DNA of 64,000 bases from Schistosoma haematobium. Taxonomy: Eukaryota; Platyhelminthes; Trematoda; Strigeidida; Schistosomatidae. The notes under the pieces are model-generated. The model was not told the DNA's origin. It did not search any database and saw nothing but the letters and a program-made list of their open reading frames with translations. The stretch is taken from the NCBI RefSeq assembly GCF_000699445.3, contig NC_067195.1, positions 84,826,569 to 84,890,568 on the forward strand, given 5' to 3'. How positions within the stretch are numbered: the stretch's first letter is position 1; every line of letters begins with the position of its first letter. Made by a program: the position numbers and the translations under genes. This document shows positions 1-10,220 of this stretch, piece after piece.

Positions 1-308
1 ATGAATAAAGACGGGAGGGAGTGGCACGCTCCTGTGTAAGCTGCCAAAAATCTAAGGTTATCAGACACGACAAATGTCCCTTGGGCTCTTTTGAAACTCC
101 CGATGCTCGTTTCGACCATGTTCATCTGGATTTGGTAGGACCTTTACCAGATTCAAATGGATACTCTTACCTCTTGACCAACATTGACCGTTTCACTCGA
201 TGGCCAGAAGCAGTACCTATGAAGGACATCACTGCTGAAACAGTGGCTCGCGCCTTCGTCGAACGATGGGTAGCAAACTTCGGTTACCCTTCAACCATCA
301 CTACAGAT
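1..308 (+). pseudogene. Integrase fragment of a CsRn1/Boudicca-type gypsy element
   Basis: The plus strand encodes part of a retrotransposon integrase. The zinc-finger CVSC pair is followed by the start of the catalytic core (HLDLVGPLP, with the first catalytic Asp) and continues to the TTD that carries the second catalytic Asp. Similarity to the two larger elements of this window then stops abruptly near 308, where an AT-rich run begins. The left end lies outside the window. The first 120 bases read identical to the corresponding stretch of the element at 42875-48113 and carry the same one-base deletion just upstream of CVSC. This is a broken, non-functional piece. Confidence 0.85.
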
Positions 309-757
309 AACAATAATAATATATTTCTGCATGAGCAGGCACACACCATTTTTACAGGCACGATCTACAAATACATCATTTGTCGGCTCACAGCATGCTT
401 CACAACATATTAAGCTTATAGTTGTCATAAAGTAGACTCGTAGAGCGTTTACTGTAAATCATGACCTTGAGGACGCGCGTACGTCAAGTTTGTTCCAGAC
501 GTCAGAAGTTCCATAGCTGTGCCCTCAGTGCAAGATTCTGAAGAAAGAAAGGAAAGAGAAACAGGAAAGCAGCAAGGCACTTGGATATGAACGCCAAACG
601 ATGCTTAACATTGTGTAGTAGAACTGATATAGGTATAATAAATTAGATTAAATTCATATTATCTCTTGTTAGAGTGAAATGAAGTCAGAGGCTCCATATT
701 AGAGAACGTAGTAATAAAGAACAATGATTTGCGATGTGTAACAAGTTCGAGTAAGCT
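309..757. other. Unassigned AT-rich stretch left of the LTR array
   Basis: No coding or repeat signal was recognised between the integrase fragment and the target duplication of the array. It is ordinary-looking AT-rich sequence. Confidence 0.4.
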
Positions 758-762
758 CACGT
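758..762. repeat. Target-site duplication, left copy (CACGT)
   Basis: CACGT directly precedes the TGTTGGG start of the first LTR. The same five bases follow the last LTR at 16503-16507. Five bases is a usual duplication size for LTR retrotransposons. Confidence 0.85.
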
Positions 763-1138
763 TGTTGGGATATTCAGGAAAATATCCCAAAAATTATCCT
801 GTTAAGCCTAATGCTATCCTTGGACATGGAATGGTATCATCTTATTGGTCAATATTTGTTTAACGTGTCATTTTCCTACTGGCCATTATTGTACAATGTT
901 ATTTTCTATTTTATGGTACGTTGTGGACTGCTTGACTGGTATATAAACAAAGTATGTTTGAAATATAATGATTCATAAATCCGAGGCTGAGACTTGTGTT
1001 CTGGACTCAATTGACTGGGCTAGACAGGGGGCGAGACCAATCAGAACCCTAGGTCGTTCTACGTGTTTGCGCGTCTTTGGTCCGATCAATAATTCGCTAC
1101 CCCTTAATCAGCAGCATAAATATTTTCACGTTATAACA
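763..1138 (+). repeat. LTR 1 (outermost left)
   Basis: 376 bp, TG...CA ends. A TATATAAA box lies at 940-947. Arms GGGATATT (767-774) and AATATCCC (781-788) form a small hairpin at the 5' end. By eye it is identical to LTR 14. Confidence 0.85.
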
Positions 1139-1160
1139 ATTGGCGACGGGGTGAAGAAAA
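1139..1160 (+). promoter_or_regulatory. Primer-binding-site-like sequence of unit 1
   Basis: Two bases after the LTR end comes TGGCGACGGGGTGAAG. The first eight bases fit the CCA-terminal end of a serine tRNA (GCT); later positions mismatch. The same sequence follows every LTR of the array except the last. Confidence 0.55.
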
Positions 1161-1306
1161 AAATACAATCCAAGGTCATTCTGTAATTGGACGAAACCCA
1201 GTCTAATTATTCAACCAATCAGCATCAAGATTGTCGCCAGTGTCCTTCAACGACATTGGTCATTAGTCATACAGTAATTTTCATCACAGGTGCTGATTCG
1301 AAAAAA

Positions 1307-1891
1307 ATGACTCTTCCTTCCGATCGATTACAGCTGCTCTATGAACGACGTTTGGAGTTATTAGTCAAATTCCGTACGCAGCTGCTAAATCACTCATGCT
1401 ATGAAGACGCGACGGAAGTGGATGGATTGATATCTGAAATACACAGTGAGCTGGAAAATGACAGCAGCCTCCATGAATCCTCGATGAACTGTACTTCAAA
1501 CGAAACAGTCATCCATCATGCGCCCAGTGGTCCAGTACTTTCTATTCCAGAAACATGCCCGGTAATGGAGGCAAACTCCATCAACTCCGAAACAGCATGT
1601 GCAGACAGTAACATATCCAGCTCACGAGAAGATCTCATTGTTTTGCCAGAAAATGTGTTCCACGCATCAAATAATAACCAAGAACCTGGTACAGTTTTGT
1701 TGGACGCCGATTATCATAATGATCCACTACTTACTAAAGATTTAAACCCTGATGACTTCGAATTGGATGGCGTTTATCCTCAATATCTGATCGATTTTAC
1801 TGGATTCCCTGCGCAATATGTTTTAAATACAACCAAATTAATTGTTCCTTGGGTATATGAGGACCCAACATTATTTCGAGGGGGAGTATAG
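1307..1891 (+). CDS. Array unit 1 protein, 194 aa
   Basis: The start is the ATG after a run of A at 1301-1307; the upstream frame is open but has no ATG. The N-terminal half is charged and probably helical (LYERRLELLVKFRT), the middle is Ser/Asn-rich, and the end WVYEDPTLFRGGV runs into the G-rich tract before the polypurine tract, as pol C-termini of LTR elements often do. No zinc knuckle, protease or RT is visible. Alternative blocks in this copy: YERRLE, ENDSSL, ETVIHH, MEANSINSE, DDFELDG, TGFPAQY with TTKLIVPW, and end GGV. A gag-like or gag/pol-remnant protein is inferred; its function is unknown. Confidence 0.6.
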   Translation: MTLPSDRLQLLYERRLELLVKFRTQLLNHSCYEDATEVDGLISEIHSELENDSSLHESSMNCTSNETVIHHAPSGPVLSIPETCPVMEANSINSETACADSNISSSREDLIVLPENVFHASNNNQEPGTVLLDADYHNDPLLTKDLNPDDFELDGVYPQYLIDFTGFPAQYVLNTTKLIVPWVYEDPTLFRGGV

Positions 1892-1947
1892 ACGCGAGAA
1901 AAAAATTAAAATCCGGACATCAACTCCGGATCTCCAAAAAAGGGAGG

Positions 1948-2319
1948 TGTTGGGATATTCAGGAAAATATCCCAAAATTATCCTGTTAAGGCTAATGCTA
2001 TCCTTGGACATGAAATGGTATCATCTTATTGGTCAATATTTATTTAACGTGTCATTTTCCTACTGGCCATTATTGTACAATGTTATTTCCTATTTTATCG
2101 TACGATGTGGTCTGTTTGACTGGTATATAAACAAAGTATGTTTGAAATATAAGGATTCATAACCCAGAGGCTGTCACTTGTGTTCTGGACTCAACTGGCT
2201 GGGTTAGATAGGGAAGCGAGACCAATCAGAACCCTAGGTCGTTCTACGTGTTTGTGCGTCTTTGGTCCGATCAATAATTCCCTACCCTCAATCCGCAGCA
2301 TCATTTTCACGTTATAACA
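1948..2319 (+). repeat. LTR 2
   Basis: 372 bp. It carries the alternative haplotype throughout: GGCTAATG, ATCGTACG and CCCAGAGGCTGTCAC, and lacks the AATATT insertion before the end. Confidence 0.8.
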
Positions 2320-2486
2320 ATTGGCGACGGGGTGAAGAAAAGATACAACCCAAAGTCATTCTGTAATTGGACGAAATCCAGTCTAATTATCCAACCAATC
2401 AGTATCCAGATTGTCGCCAGTGTCCTTCAACGACATTGGTCATTAGTCATACAGTAATTTTCATCACAGGTGCTGATTCGAAAAAA

Positions 2487-3086
2487 ATGACTCTTCCTTC
2501 CGACCGATTACAGCTGCTCTTTGAACGACATTTGGACTTATTAGTCAAATTCCGCACGCAGCTGCTAAATCACTCATGCTATGAAGACGCGACGGAAGTG
2601 GATGGATTGATATCTGAAATACACAGTGAGCTGGAAAATGACAACAGCCTCCATGAATCCTCGATGAACTGTACTTCAAACGAAACACTCATCCATGATG
2701 CGCCCAGTGGTCCAGTACTTTCTATCCCAGAAACATGCCCGGTAATGGAGTCAAACTCCATCAACTCCGAAACAGCATGTGCAGACAGTAACATATCCAG
2801 CTCACGAGAAGATCTCATTGTTTTGCCAGAAAATGTGTTCCACGCATCAAATAATAACCAAGAACCTGGTACAGTTTTGTTGGACGCCGATTATCATAAT
2901 GATCCACTACTTACTAAAGATTTAAACCCTGATGACTTCGAATTGGATGGCGTTTATCCTCAATATCTGATCGATTTTACTGGATTCCCTGCGCAATATG
3001 TTTTAAATACAACCAAATTAATTGTAATTTGGGTTTATGAAGACCCAACATTATTTCGCGGGGAGGATAGACGCGGAAAAATTTAA
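2487..3086 (+). CDS. Array unit 2 protein, 199 aa
   Basis: ATG after the A-run; the leader is open in frame. Block composition: FERHLD, ENDNSL, ETLIHD, MESNSINSE, DDFELDG, TGFPAQY with TTKLIVIW, and the longer end GEDRRGKI. The longer end comes from GGGGAGGATAG replacing GGGGGAGTATAG, which shifts the stop downstream. No recognised domain. Confidence 0.6.
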   Translation: MTLPSDRLQLLFERHLDLLVKFRTQLLNHSCYEDATEVDGLISEIHSELENDNSLHESSMNCTSNETLIHDAPSGPVLSIPETCPVMESNSINSETACADSNISSSREDLIVLPENVFHASNNNQEPGTVLLDADYHNDPLLTKDLNPDDFELDGVYPQYLIDFTGFPAQYVLNTTKLIVIWVYEDPTLFRGEDRRGKI

Positions 3087-3124
3087 AATCCGGACATCAA
3101 CTCCGGATCTCCAAAAAAGGGAGG

Positions 3125-3500
3125 TGTTGGGATATTCAGGAAAATATCCCAAAAATTATCCTGTTAAGGCTAATGCTATCCTTGGACATGAAATGGTATC
3201 ATCTTATTGGTCAATATTTATTTAACGTGTCATTTTCCTACTGGCCATTATTGTACAATGTTATTTCCTATTTTATCGTACGATGTGGTCTGTTTGACTG
3301 GTATATAAACAAAGTATGTTTGAAATATAAGGATTCATAAATCCGAGGCTGAGACTTGTGTTCTGGACTCAATTGACTGGGCTAGACAGGGGGCGAGACC
3401 AATCAGAACCCTAGGTCGTTCTACGTGTTTGCGCGTCTTTGGTCCGATCAATAATTCGCTACCCCTTAATCAGCAGCATAAATATTTTCACGTTATAACA
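3125..3500 (+). repeat. LTR 3
   Basis: 376 bp mosaic. The first half has the LTR 2 haplotype; the second half (TCCGAGGCTGAGAC, GCGCGTC, AATATT insertion) has the outer-LTR haplotype. Confidence 0.8.
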
Positions 3501-3666
3501 ATTGGCGACGGGGTGAAGAAAAGATACAACCCAAAGTCATTCTGTAATTGGACGAAATCCAGTCTAATTATCCAACCAATCAGTATCCAGATTGTCATCA
3601 GTGTCCTTGAACCACATTGGTCATTAGTCATACAGTAATTTTCATCACAGGTGCTGATTCGAAAAA

Positions 3667-4275
3667 ATGACTCTCCCTTCCGACCGATTACAGCTGCTCT
3701 TTGAACGACATTTGGACTTATTAGTCAAATTCCGCACGCAGCTGCTAAATCACTCATGCTATGAAGACGCGACGGAAGTGGATGGATTGATATCTGAAAT
3801 ACACAGTGAGCTGGAAAATGACAACAGCCTCCATGAATCCTCGATGAACTGTACTTCAAACGAAACAGTCATCCATCATGCGCCCAGTGGTCCAGTACTT
3901 TCTATTCCAGAAACATGCCCGGTAATGGAGGCAAACTCCATCAACTCCGAAACAGCATGTGCAGACAGTAACATATCCAGCTCACGAGAAGATCTCATTG
4001 TTTTGCCAGAAAATGTGTTCCACGCATCAAATAATAACCAAGAACCTGGTACAGTTTTGTTGGACGCCGATTATCATAATGATCCACTACTTACTAAAGA
4101 TTTAAACCCTGATGACTTCGAATTGGATGGCGTTTATCCTCAATATCTGATCGATTTTAGTGGACTCTCTACTCAACGCGGGAAATATGCTTCAAATAGA
4201 GTCACACTAACTGTTCCTTGGGTATATGAGGACCCAACATTATTTCGCGGGGAGGATAGACGCGGAAAAATTTAA
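3667..4275 (+). CDS. Array unit 3 protein, 202 aa (longest variant)
   Basis: ATG after a run of six A. An in-frame TGA lies in the upstream leader variant (CCTTGAACC), so only the ATG can serve as start. Blocks: FERHLD, ENDNSL, ETVIHH, MEANSINSE, DDFELDG, then the alternative block SGLSTQRGKYASN with RVTLTVPW, and end GEDRRGKI. The three extra residues come from the SGLSTQRG block. Confidence 0.6.
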   Translation: MTLPSDRLQLLFERHLDLLVKFRTQLLNHSCYEDATEVDGLISEIHSELENDNSLHESSMNCTSNETVIHHAPSGPVLSIPETCPVMEANSINSETACADSNISSSREDLIVLPENVFHASNNNQEPGTVLLDADYHNDPLLTKDLNPDDFELDGVYPQYLIDFSGLSTQRGKYASNRVTLTVPWVYEDPTLFRGEDRRGKI

Positions 4276-4313
4276 AATCCGGACATCAACTCCGGATCTC
4301 CAAAAAAGGGAGG

Positions 4314-4686
4314 TGTTGGGATATTCAGGAAAATATCCCAAAAATTATCCTGTTAAGGCTAATGCTATCCTTGGACATGAAATGGTATCATCTTATTGGT
4401 CAATATTTATTTAACGTGTCATTTTCCTACTGGCCATTATTGTACAATGTTATTTCCTATTTTATCGTACGATGTGGTCTGTTTGACTGGTATATAAACA
4501 AAGTATGTTTGAAATATAATGATTCATAAATCCGAGGCTGAGACTTGTGTTCTGGACTCAATTGACTGGGTTAGATAGGGAAGCGAGACCAATCAGAACC
4601 CTAGGTCGTTCTACGTGTTTGTGCGTCTTTGGTCCGATCAATAATTCCCTACCCTCAATCCGCAGCATCATTTTCACGTTATAACA
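4314..4686 (+). repeat. LTR 4
   Basis: 373 bp mosaic. It switches from outer-type (TCCGAGGCTGAGAC) to inner-type (GGGTTAGATAGGG, GTGCGTC) within about 60 bases. Confidence 0.8.
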
Positions 4687-4853
4687 ATTGGCGACGGGGT
4701 GAAGAAAAGATACAACCCAAAGTCATTCTGTAATTGGACGAAATCCAGTCTAATTATCCAACCAATCAGTATCCAGATTGTCATCAGTGTCCTTGAACCA
4801 CATTGGTCATTAGTCATACAGTAATTTTCATCACAGGTGCTGATTCGAAAAAA

Positions 4854-5453
4854 ATGACTCTTCCTTCCGATCGATTACAGCTGCTCTATGAACGACGTTT
4901 GGAGTTATTAGTCAAATTCCGTACGCAGCTGCTAAATCACTCATGCTATGAAGACGCGACGGAAGTGGATGGATTGATATCTGAAATACACAGTGAGCTG
5001 GAAAATGACAGCAGCCTCCATGAATCCTCGATGAACTGTACTTCAAACGAAACACTCATCCATGATGCGCCCAGTGGTCCAGTACTTTCTATCCCAGAAA
5101 CATGCCCGGTAATGGAGTCAAACTCCATCATCCCCCAAACAGCATGTGCAGACAGCAACATATCCAGCTCACGAGAAGATCTCATTGTTTTGCCAGAAAA
5201 TGTGTTCCACGCATCAAATAATAACCAAGAACCTGGTACAGTTTTGTTGGACGCCGATTATCATAATGATCCACTACTTACTAAAGATTTAAACCCTGAT
5301 GACTTCGAATTGGATGGCGTTTATCCTCAATATCTGATCGATTTTACTGGATTCCCTGCGCAATATGTTTTAAATACAACCAAATTAATTGTAATTTGGG
5401 TTTATGAAGACCCAACATTATTTCGCGGGGAGGATAGACGCGGAAAAATTTAA
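4854..5453 (+). CDS. Array unit 4 protein, 199 aa
   Basis: ATG start; the leader has the TGA variant. Blocks: YERRLE, ENDSSL, ETLIHD, MESNSIIPQ, DDFELDG, TGFPAQY with TTKLIVIW, end GEDRRGKI. The IIPQ variant replaces INSE by a local change of six bases. Confidence 0.6.
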   Translation: MTLPSDRLQLLYERRLELLVKFRTQLLNHSCYEDATEVDGLISEIHSELENDSSLHESSMNCTSNETLIHDAPSGPVLSIPETCPVMESNSIIPQTACADSNISSSREDLIVLPENVFHASNNNQEPGTVLLDADYHNDPLLTKDLNPDDFELDGVYPQYLIDFTGFPAQYVLNTTKLIVIWVYEDPTLFRGEDRRGKI

Positions 5454-5491
5454 AATCCGGACATCAACTCCGGATCTCCAAAAAAGGGAGG

Positions 5492-5868
5492 TGTTGGGAT
5501 ATTCAGGAAAATATCCCAAAAATTATCCTGTTAAGGCTAATGCTATCCTTGGACATGAAATGGTATCATCTTATTGGTCAATATTTGTTTAACGTGTCAT
5601 TTTCCTACTGGCCATTATTGTACAATGTTATTTTCTATTTTATGGTACGTTGTGGACTGTTTGACTGGTATATAAACAAAGTATGTTTGAAATATAAGGA
5701 TTCATAACCCAGAGGCTGTCACTTGTGTTCTGGACTCAACTGGCTGGGTTAGATAGGGAAGCGAGACCAATCAGAACCCTAGGTCGTTCTACGTGTTTGT
5801 GCGTCTTTGGTCCGATCAATAATTCGCTACCCCTTAATCAGCAGCATAAATATTTTCACGTTATAACA
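5492..5868 (+). repeat. LTR 5
   Basis: About 376 bp. Mosaic with outer-type ATGGTACGTTGTGGACTG and AATATT end but inner-type CCCAGAGGCTGTCAC in the middle. Confidence 0.8.
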
Positions 5869-6036
5869 ATTGGCGACGGGGTGAAGAAAAAAATACAATC
5901 CAAGGTCATTCTGTAATTGGACGAAACCCAGTCTAATTATTCAACCAATCAGCATCAAGATTGTCGCCAGTGTCCTTCAACGACATTGGTCATTAGTCAT
6001 ACAGTAATTTTCATCACAGGTGCTGATTCGAAAAAA

Positions 6037-6621
6037 ATGACTCTTCCTTCCGATCGATTACAGCTGCTCTATGAACGACGTTTGGAGTTATTAGTCAAAT
6101 TCCGTACGCAGCTGCTAAATCACTCATGCTATGAAGACGCGACGGAAGTGGATGGATTGATATCTGAAATACACAGTGAGCTGGAAAATGACAACAGCCT
6201 CCATGAATCCTCGATGAACTGTACTTCAAACGAAACAGTCATCCATCATGCGCCCAGTGGTCCAGTACTTTCTATTCCAGAAACATGCCCGGTAATGGAG
6301 GCAAACTCCATCAACTCCGAAACAGCATGTGCAGACAGTAACATATCCAGCTCACGAGAAGATCTCATTGTTTTGCCAGAAAATGTGTTCCACGCATCAA
6401 ATAATAACCAAGAACCTGGTACAGTTTTGTTGGACGCCGATTATCATAATGATCCACTACTTACTAAAGATTTAAACCCTGATGACTTCGAATTGGATGG
6501 CGTTTATCCTCAATATCTGATCGATTTTACTGGATTCCCTGCGCAATATGTTTTAAATACAACCAAATTAATTGTTCCTTGGGTATATGAGGACCCAACA
6601 TTATTTCGAGGGGGAGTATAG
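6037..6621 (+). CDS. Array unit 5 protein, 194 aa
   Basis: Same blocks as unit 1 except ENDNSL instead of ENDSSL. The leader is open in frame and the end is GGV. Confidence 0.6.
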   Translation: MTLPSDRLQLLYERRLELLVKFRTQLLNHSCYEDATEVDGLISEIHSELENDNSLHESSMNCTSNETVIHHAPSGPVLSIPETCPVMEANSINSETACADSNISSSREDLIVLPENVFHASNNNQEPGTVLLDADYHNDPLLTKDLNPDDFELDGVYPQYLIDFTGFPAQYVLNTTKLIVPWVYEDPTLFRGGV

Positions 6622-6677
6622 ACGCGAGAAAAAAATTAAAATCCGGACATCAACTCCGGATCTCCAAAAAAGGGAGG

Positions 6678-7050
6678 TGTTGGGATATTCAGGAAAATAT
6701 CCCAAAAATTATCCTGTTAAGCCTAATGCTATCCTTGGACATGGAATGGTATCATCTTATTGGTCAATATTTGTTTAACGTGTCATTTTCCTACTGGCCA
6801 TTATTGTACAATGTTATTTTCTATTTTATCGTACGATGTGGTCTGTTTGACTGGTATATAAACAAAGTATGTTTGAAATATAAGGATTCATAACCCAGAG
6901 GCTGTCACTTGTGTTCTGGACTCAACTGGCTGGGTTAGATAGGGAAGCGAGACCAATCAGAACCCTAGGTCGTTCTACGTGTTTGTGCGTCTTTGGTCCG
7001 ATCAATAATTCCCTACCCTCAATCCGCAGCATCATTTTCACGTTATAACA
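6678..7050 (+). repeat. LTR 6
   Basis: 373 bp. The first 110 bases are outer-type (GCCTAATG, TGGAATGG, ATTTGTTT); the rest is inner-type. Confidence 0.8.
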
Positions 7051-7218
7051 ATTGGCGACGGGGTGAAGAAAAAAATACAATCCAAGGTCATTCTGTAATT
7101 GGACGAAACCCAGTCTAATTATTCAACCAATCAGCATCAAGATTGTCGCCAGTGTCCTTCAACGACATTGGTCATTAGTCATACAGTAATTTTCATCACA
7201 GGTGCTGATTCGAAAAAA

Positions 7219-7803
7219 ATGACTCTTCCTTCCGATCGATTACAGCTGCTCTATGAACGACGTTTGGAGTTATTAGTCAAATTCCGTACGCAGCTGCTAA
7301 ATCACTCATGCTATGAAGACGCGACGGAAGTGGATGGATTGATATCTGAAATACACAGTGAGCTGGAAAATGACAGCAGCCTCCATGAATCCTCGATGAA
7401 CTGTACTTCAAACGAAACACTCATCCATGATGCGCCCAGTGGTCCAGTACTTTCTATCCCAGAAACATGCCCGGTAATGGAGTCAAACTCCATCATCCCC
7501 CAAACAGCATGTGCAGACAGTAACATATCCAGCTCACGAGAAGATCTCATTGTTTTGCCAGAAAATGTGTTCCACGCATCAAATAATAACCAAGAACCTG
7601 GTACAGTTTTGTTGGACGCCGATTATCATAATGATCCACTACTTACTAAAGATTTAAACCCTGATGACTTCGAATTGGATGGCGTTTATCCTCAATATCT
7701 GATCGATTTTACTGGATTCCCTGCGCAATATGTTTTAAATAGAGTCACACTAACTGTTCCTTGGGTATATGAGGACCCAACATTATTTCGAGGGGGAGTA
7801 TAG
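7219..7803 (+). CDS. Array unit 6 protein, 194 aa
   Basis: Leader open in frame. Blocks: YERRLE, ENDSSL, ETLIHD, MESNSIIPQ, DDFELDG, then a hybrid TGFPAQYVLN joined to RVTLTVPW, end GGV. The hybrid junction shows a switch between two blocks within about 20 bases. Confidence 0.6.
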   Translation: MTLPSDRLQLLYERRLELLVKFRTQLLNHSCYEDATEVDGLISEIHSELENDSSLHESSMNCTSNETLIHDAPSGPVLSIPETCPVMESNSIIPQTACADSNISSSREDLIVLPENVFHASNNNQEPGTVLLDADYHNDPLLTKDLNPDDFELDGVYPQYLIDFTGFPAQYVLNRVTLTVPWVYEDPTLFRGGV

Positions 7804-7859
7804 ACGCGAGAAAAAAATTAAAATCCGGACATCAACTCCGGATCTCCAAAAAAGGGAGG

Positions 7860-8232
7860 TGTTGGGATATTCAGGAAAATATCCCAAAAATTATCCTGTT
7901 AAGGCTAATGCTATCCTTGGACATGAAATGGTATCATCTTATTGGTCAATATTTATTTAACGTGTCATTTTCCTACTGGCCATTATTGTACAATGTTATT
8001 TTCTATTTTATGGTACGTTGTGGACTGCTTGACTGGTATATAAACAAAGTATGTTTGAAATATAATGATTCATAACCCAGAGGCTGTCACTTGTGTTCTG
8101 GACTCAACTGGCTGGGTTAGATAGGGAAGCGAGACCAATCAGAACCCTAGGTCGTTCTACGTGTTTGTGCGTCTTTGGTCCGATCAATAATTCCCTACCC
8201 TCAATCCGCAGCATCATTTTCACGTTATAACA
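7860..8232 (+). repeat. LTR 7
   Basis: 373 bp mosaic: inner-type start, outer-type ATGGTACGTTGTGGACTGCTT and ATAATGATTC, inner-type end. Confidence 0.8.
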
Positions 8233-8398
8233 ATTGGCGACGGGGTGAAGAAAAGATACAACCCAAAGTCATTCTGTAATTGGACGAAATCCAGTCTAAT
8301 TATCCAACCAATCAGTATCCAGATTGTCATCAGTGTCCTTGAACCACATTGGTCATTAGTCATACAGTAATTTTCATCACAGGTGCTGATTCGAAAAA

Positions 8399-8998
8399 AT
8401 GACTCTTCCTTCCGATCGATTACAGCTGCTCTATGAACGACGTTTGGAGTTATTAGTCAAATTCCGTACGCAGCTGCTAAATCACTCATGCTATGAAGAC
8501 GCGACGGAAGTGGATGGATTGATATCTGAAATACACAGTGAGCTGGAAAATGACAGCAGCCTCCATGAATCCTCGATGAACTGTACTTCAAACGAAACAC
8601 TCATCCATGATGCGCCCAGTGGTCCAGTACTTTCTATCCCAGAAACATGCCCGGTAATGGAGGCAAACTCCATCAACTCCGAAACAGCATGTGCAGACAG
8701 TAACATATCCAGCTCACGAGAAGATCTCATTGTTTTGCCAGAAAATGTGTTCCACGCATCAAATAATAACCAAGAACCTGGTACAGTTTTGTTGGACGCC
8801 GATTATCATAATGATCCACTACTTACTAAAGATTTAAACCCTAATGACCTCAGATCTACTGTCGCTGATCCTCACCATCTAGTCAGTCCTACTGGATTCC
8901 CTGCGCAATATGTTTTAAATACAACCAAATTAATTGTAATTTGGGTTTATGAAGACCCAACATTATTTCGCGGGGAGGATAGACGCGGAAAAATTTAA
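8399..8998 (+). CDS. Array unit 7 protein, 199 aa
   Basis: ATG after six A; the leader carries the TGA variant. Blocks: YERRLE, ENDSSL, ETLIHD, MEANSINSE, then the rare block NDLRSTVADPHHLVSP in place of DDFELDG..LIDF, then TGFPAQY with TTKLIVIW, end GEDRRGKI. The replaced block is the same length in both versions. Confidence 0.6.
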   Translation: MTLPSDRLQLLYERRLELLVKFRTQLLNHSCYEDATEVDGLISEIHSELENDSSLHESSMNCTSNETLIHDAPSGPVLSIPETCPVMEANSINSETACADSNISSSREDLIVLPENVFHASNNNQEPGTVLLDADYHNDPLLTKDLNPNDLRSTVADPHHLVSPTGFPAQYVLNTTKLIVIWVYEDPTLFRGEDRRGKI

Positions 8999-9036
8999 AA
9001 TCCGGACATCAACTCCGGATCTCCAAAAAAGGGAGG

Positions 9037-9412
9037 TGTTGGGATATTCAGGAAAATATCCCAAAAATTATCCTGTTAAGCCTAATGCTATCCTTGGACA
9101 TGGAATGGTATCATCTTATTGGTCAATATTTGTTTAACGTGTCATTTTCCTACTGGCCATTATTGTACAATGTTATTTTCTATTTTATGGTACGTTGTGG
9201 ACTGCTTGACTGGTATATAAACAAAGTATGTTTGAAATATAAGGATTCATAACCCAGAGGCTGTCACTTGTGTTCTGGACTCAACTGGCTGGGTTAGATA
9301 GGGAAGCGAGACCAATCAGAACCCTAGGTCGTTCTACGTGTTTGTGCGTCTTTGGTCCGATCAATAATTCCCTACCCTCAATCCGCAGCATAAATATTTT
9401 CACGTTATAACA
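9037..9412 (+). repeat. LTR 8
   Basis: 376 bp. Outer-type first half, inner-type CCCAGAGGCTGTCAC, then a hybrid end with inner CCCTCAATCCGC joined to the outer AATATT insertion. Confidence 0.8.
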
Positions 9413-9579
9413 ATTGGCGACGGGGTGAAGAAAAAAATACAATCCAAGGTCATTCTGTAATTGGACGAAGTCCAGTCTAATTATTCAACCAATCAGCATC
9501 AAGATTGTCGCCAGTGTCCTTCAACGACATTGGTCATTATTCATACAGTAATTTTCATCACAGGTGCTGATTCGAAAAA

Positions 9580-10164
9580 ATGACTCTCCCTTCCGACCGA
9601 TTACAGCTGCTCTTTGAACGACATTTGGACTTATTAGTCAAATTCCGCACGCAGCTGCTAAATCACTCATGCTATGAAGACGCGACGGAAGTGGATGGAT
9701 TGATATCTGAAATACACAGTGAGCTGGAAAATGACAGCAGCCTCCATGAATCCTCGATGAACTGTACTTCAAACGAAACACTCATCCATGATGCGCCCAG
9801 TGGTCCAGTACTTTCTATTCCAGAAACATGCCCGGTAATGGAGGCAAACTCCATCAACTCCGAAACAGCATGTGCAGACAGTAACATATCCAGCTCACGA
9901 GAAGATCTCATTGTTTTGCCAGAAAATGTGTTCCACGCATCAAATAATAACCAAGAACCTGGTACAGTTTTGTTGGACGCCGATTATCATAATGATCCAC
10001 TACTTACTAAAGATTTAAACCCTGATGACTTCGAATTGGATGGCGTTTATCCTCAATATCTGATCGATTTTACTGGATTCCCTGCGCAATATGTTTTAAA
10101 TACAACCAAATTAATTGTTCCTTGGGTATATGAGGACCCAACATTATTTCGAGGGGGAGGATAG
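9580..10164 (+). CDS. Array unit 8 protein, 194 aa
   Basis: Blocks: FERHLD, ENDSSL, ETLIHD, MEANSINSE, DDFELDG, TGFPAQY with TTKLIVPW, end GGG. The six-A run shifts the leader frame relative to the ATG frame. The hairpin before the polypurine tract is damaged here (CCCGACATC instead of CCGGACATC). Confidence 0.6.
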   Translation: MTLPSDRLQLLFERHLDLLVKFRTQLLNHSCYEDATEVDGLISEIHSELENDSSLHESSMNCTSNETLIHDAPSGPVLSIPETCPVMEANSINSETACADSNISSSREDLIVLPENVFHASNNNQEPGTVLLDADYHNDPLLTKDLNPDDFELDGVYPQYLIDFTGFPAQYVLNTTKLIVPWVYEDPTLFRGGG

Positions 10165-10220
10165 ACGCGAGAAAAATTTAAAATCCCGACATCAACTCCG
10201 GATCTCCAAAAAAAGGGAGG

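Noticed and set aside
2579..2818. Recurring 79-codon antisense frames in eight of the array units
   Set aside because: They mirror the coding strand of the unit protein, appear or vanish with the VIHH/LIHD block, and have no start context or family.
3037..3225. Recurring 62-68 codon frames across the purine tract and LTR start
   Set aside because: They overlap the end of each unit protein, run into the LTR hairpin and U3, and look like shadows of conserved repeat DNA.
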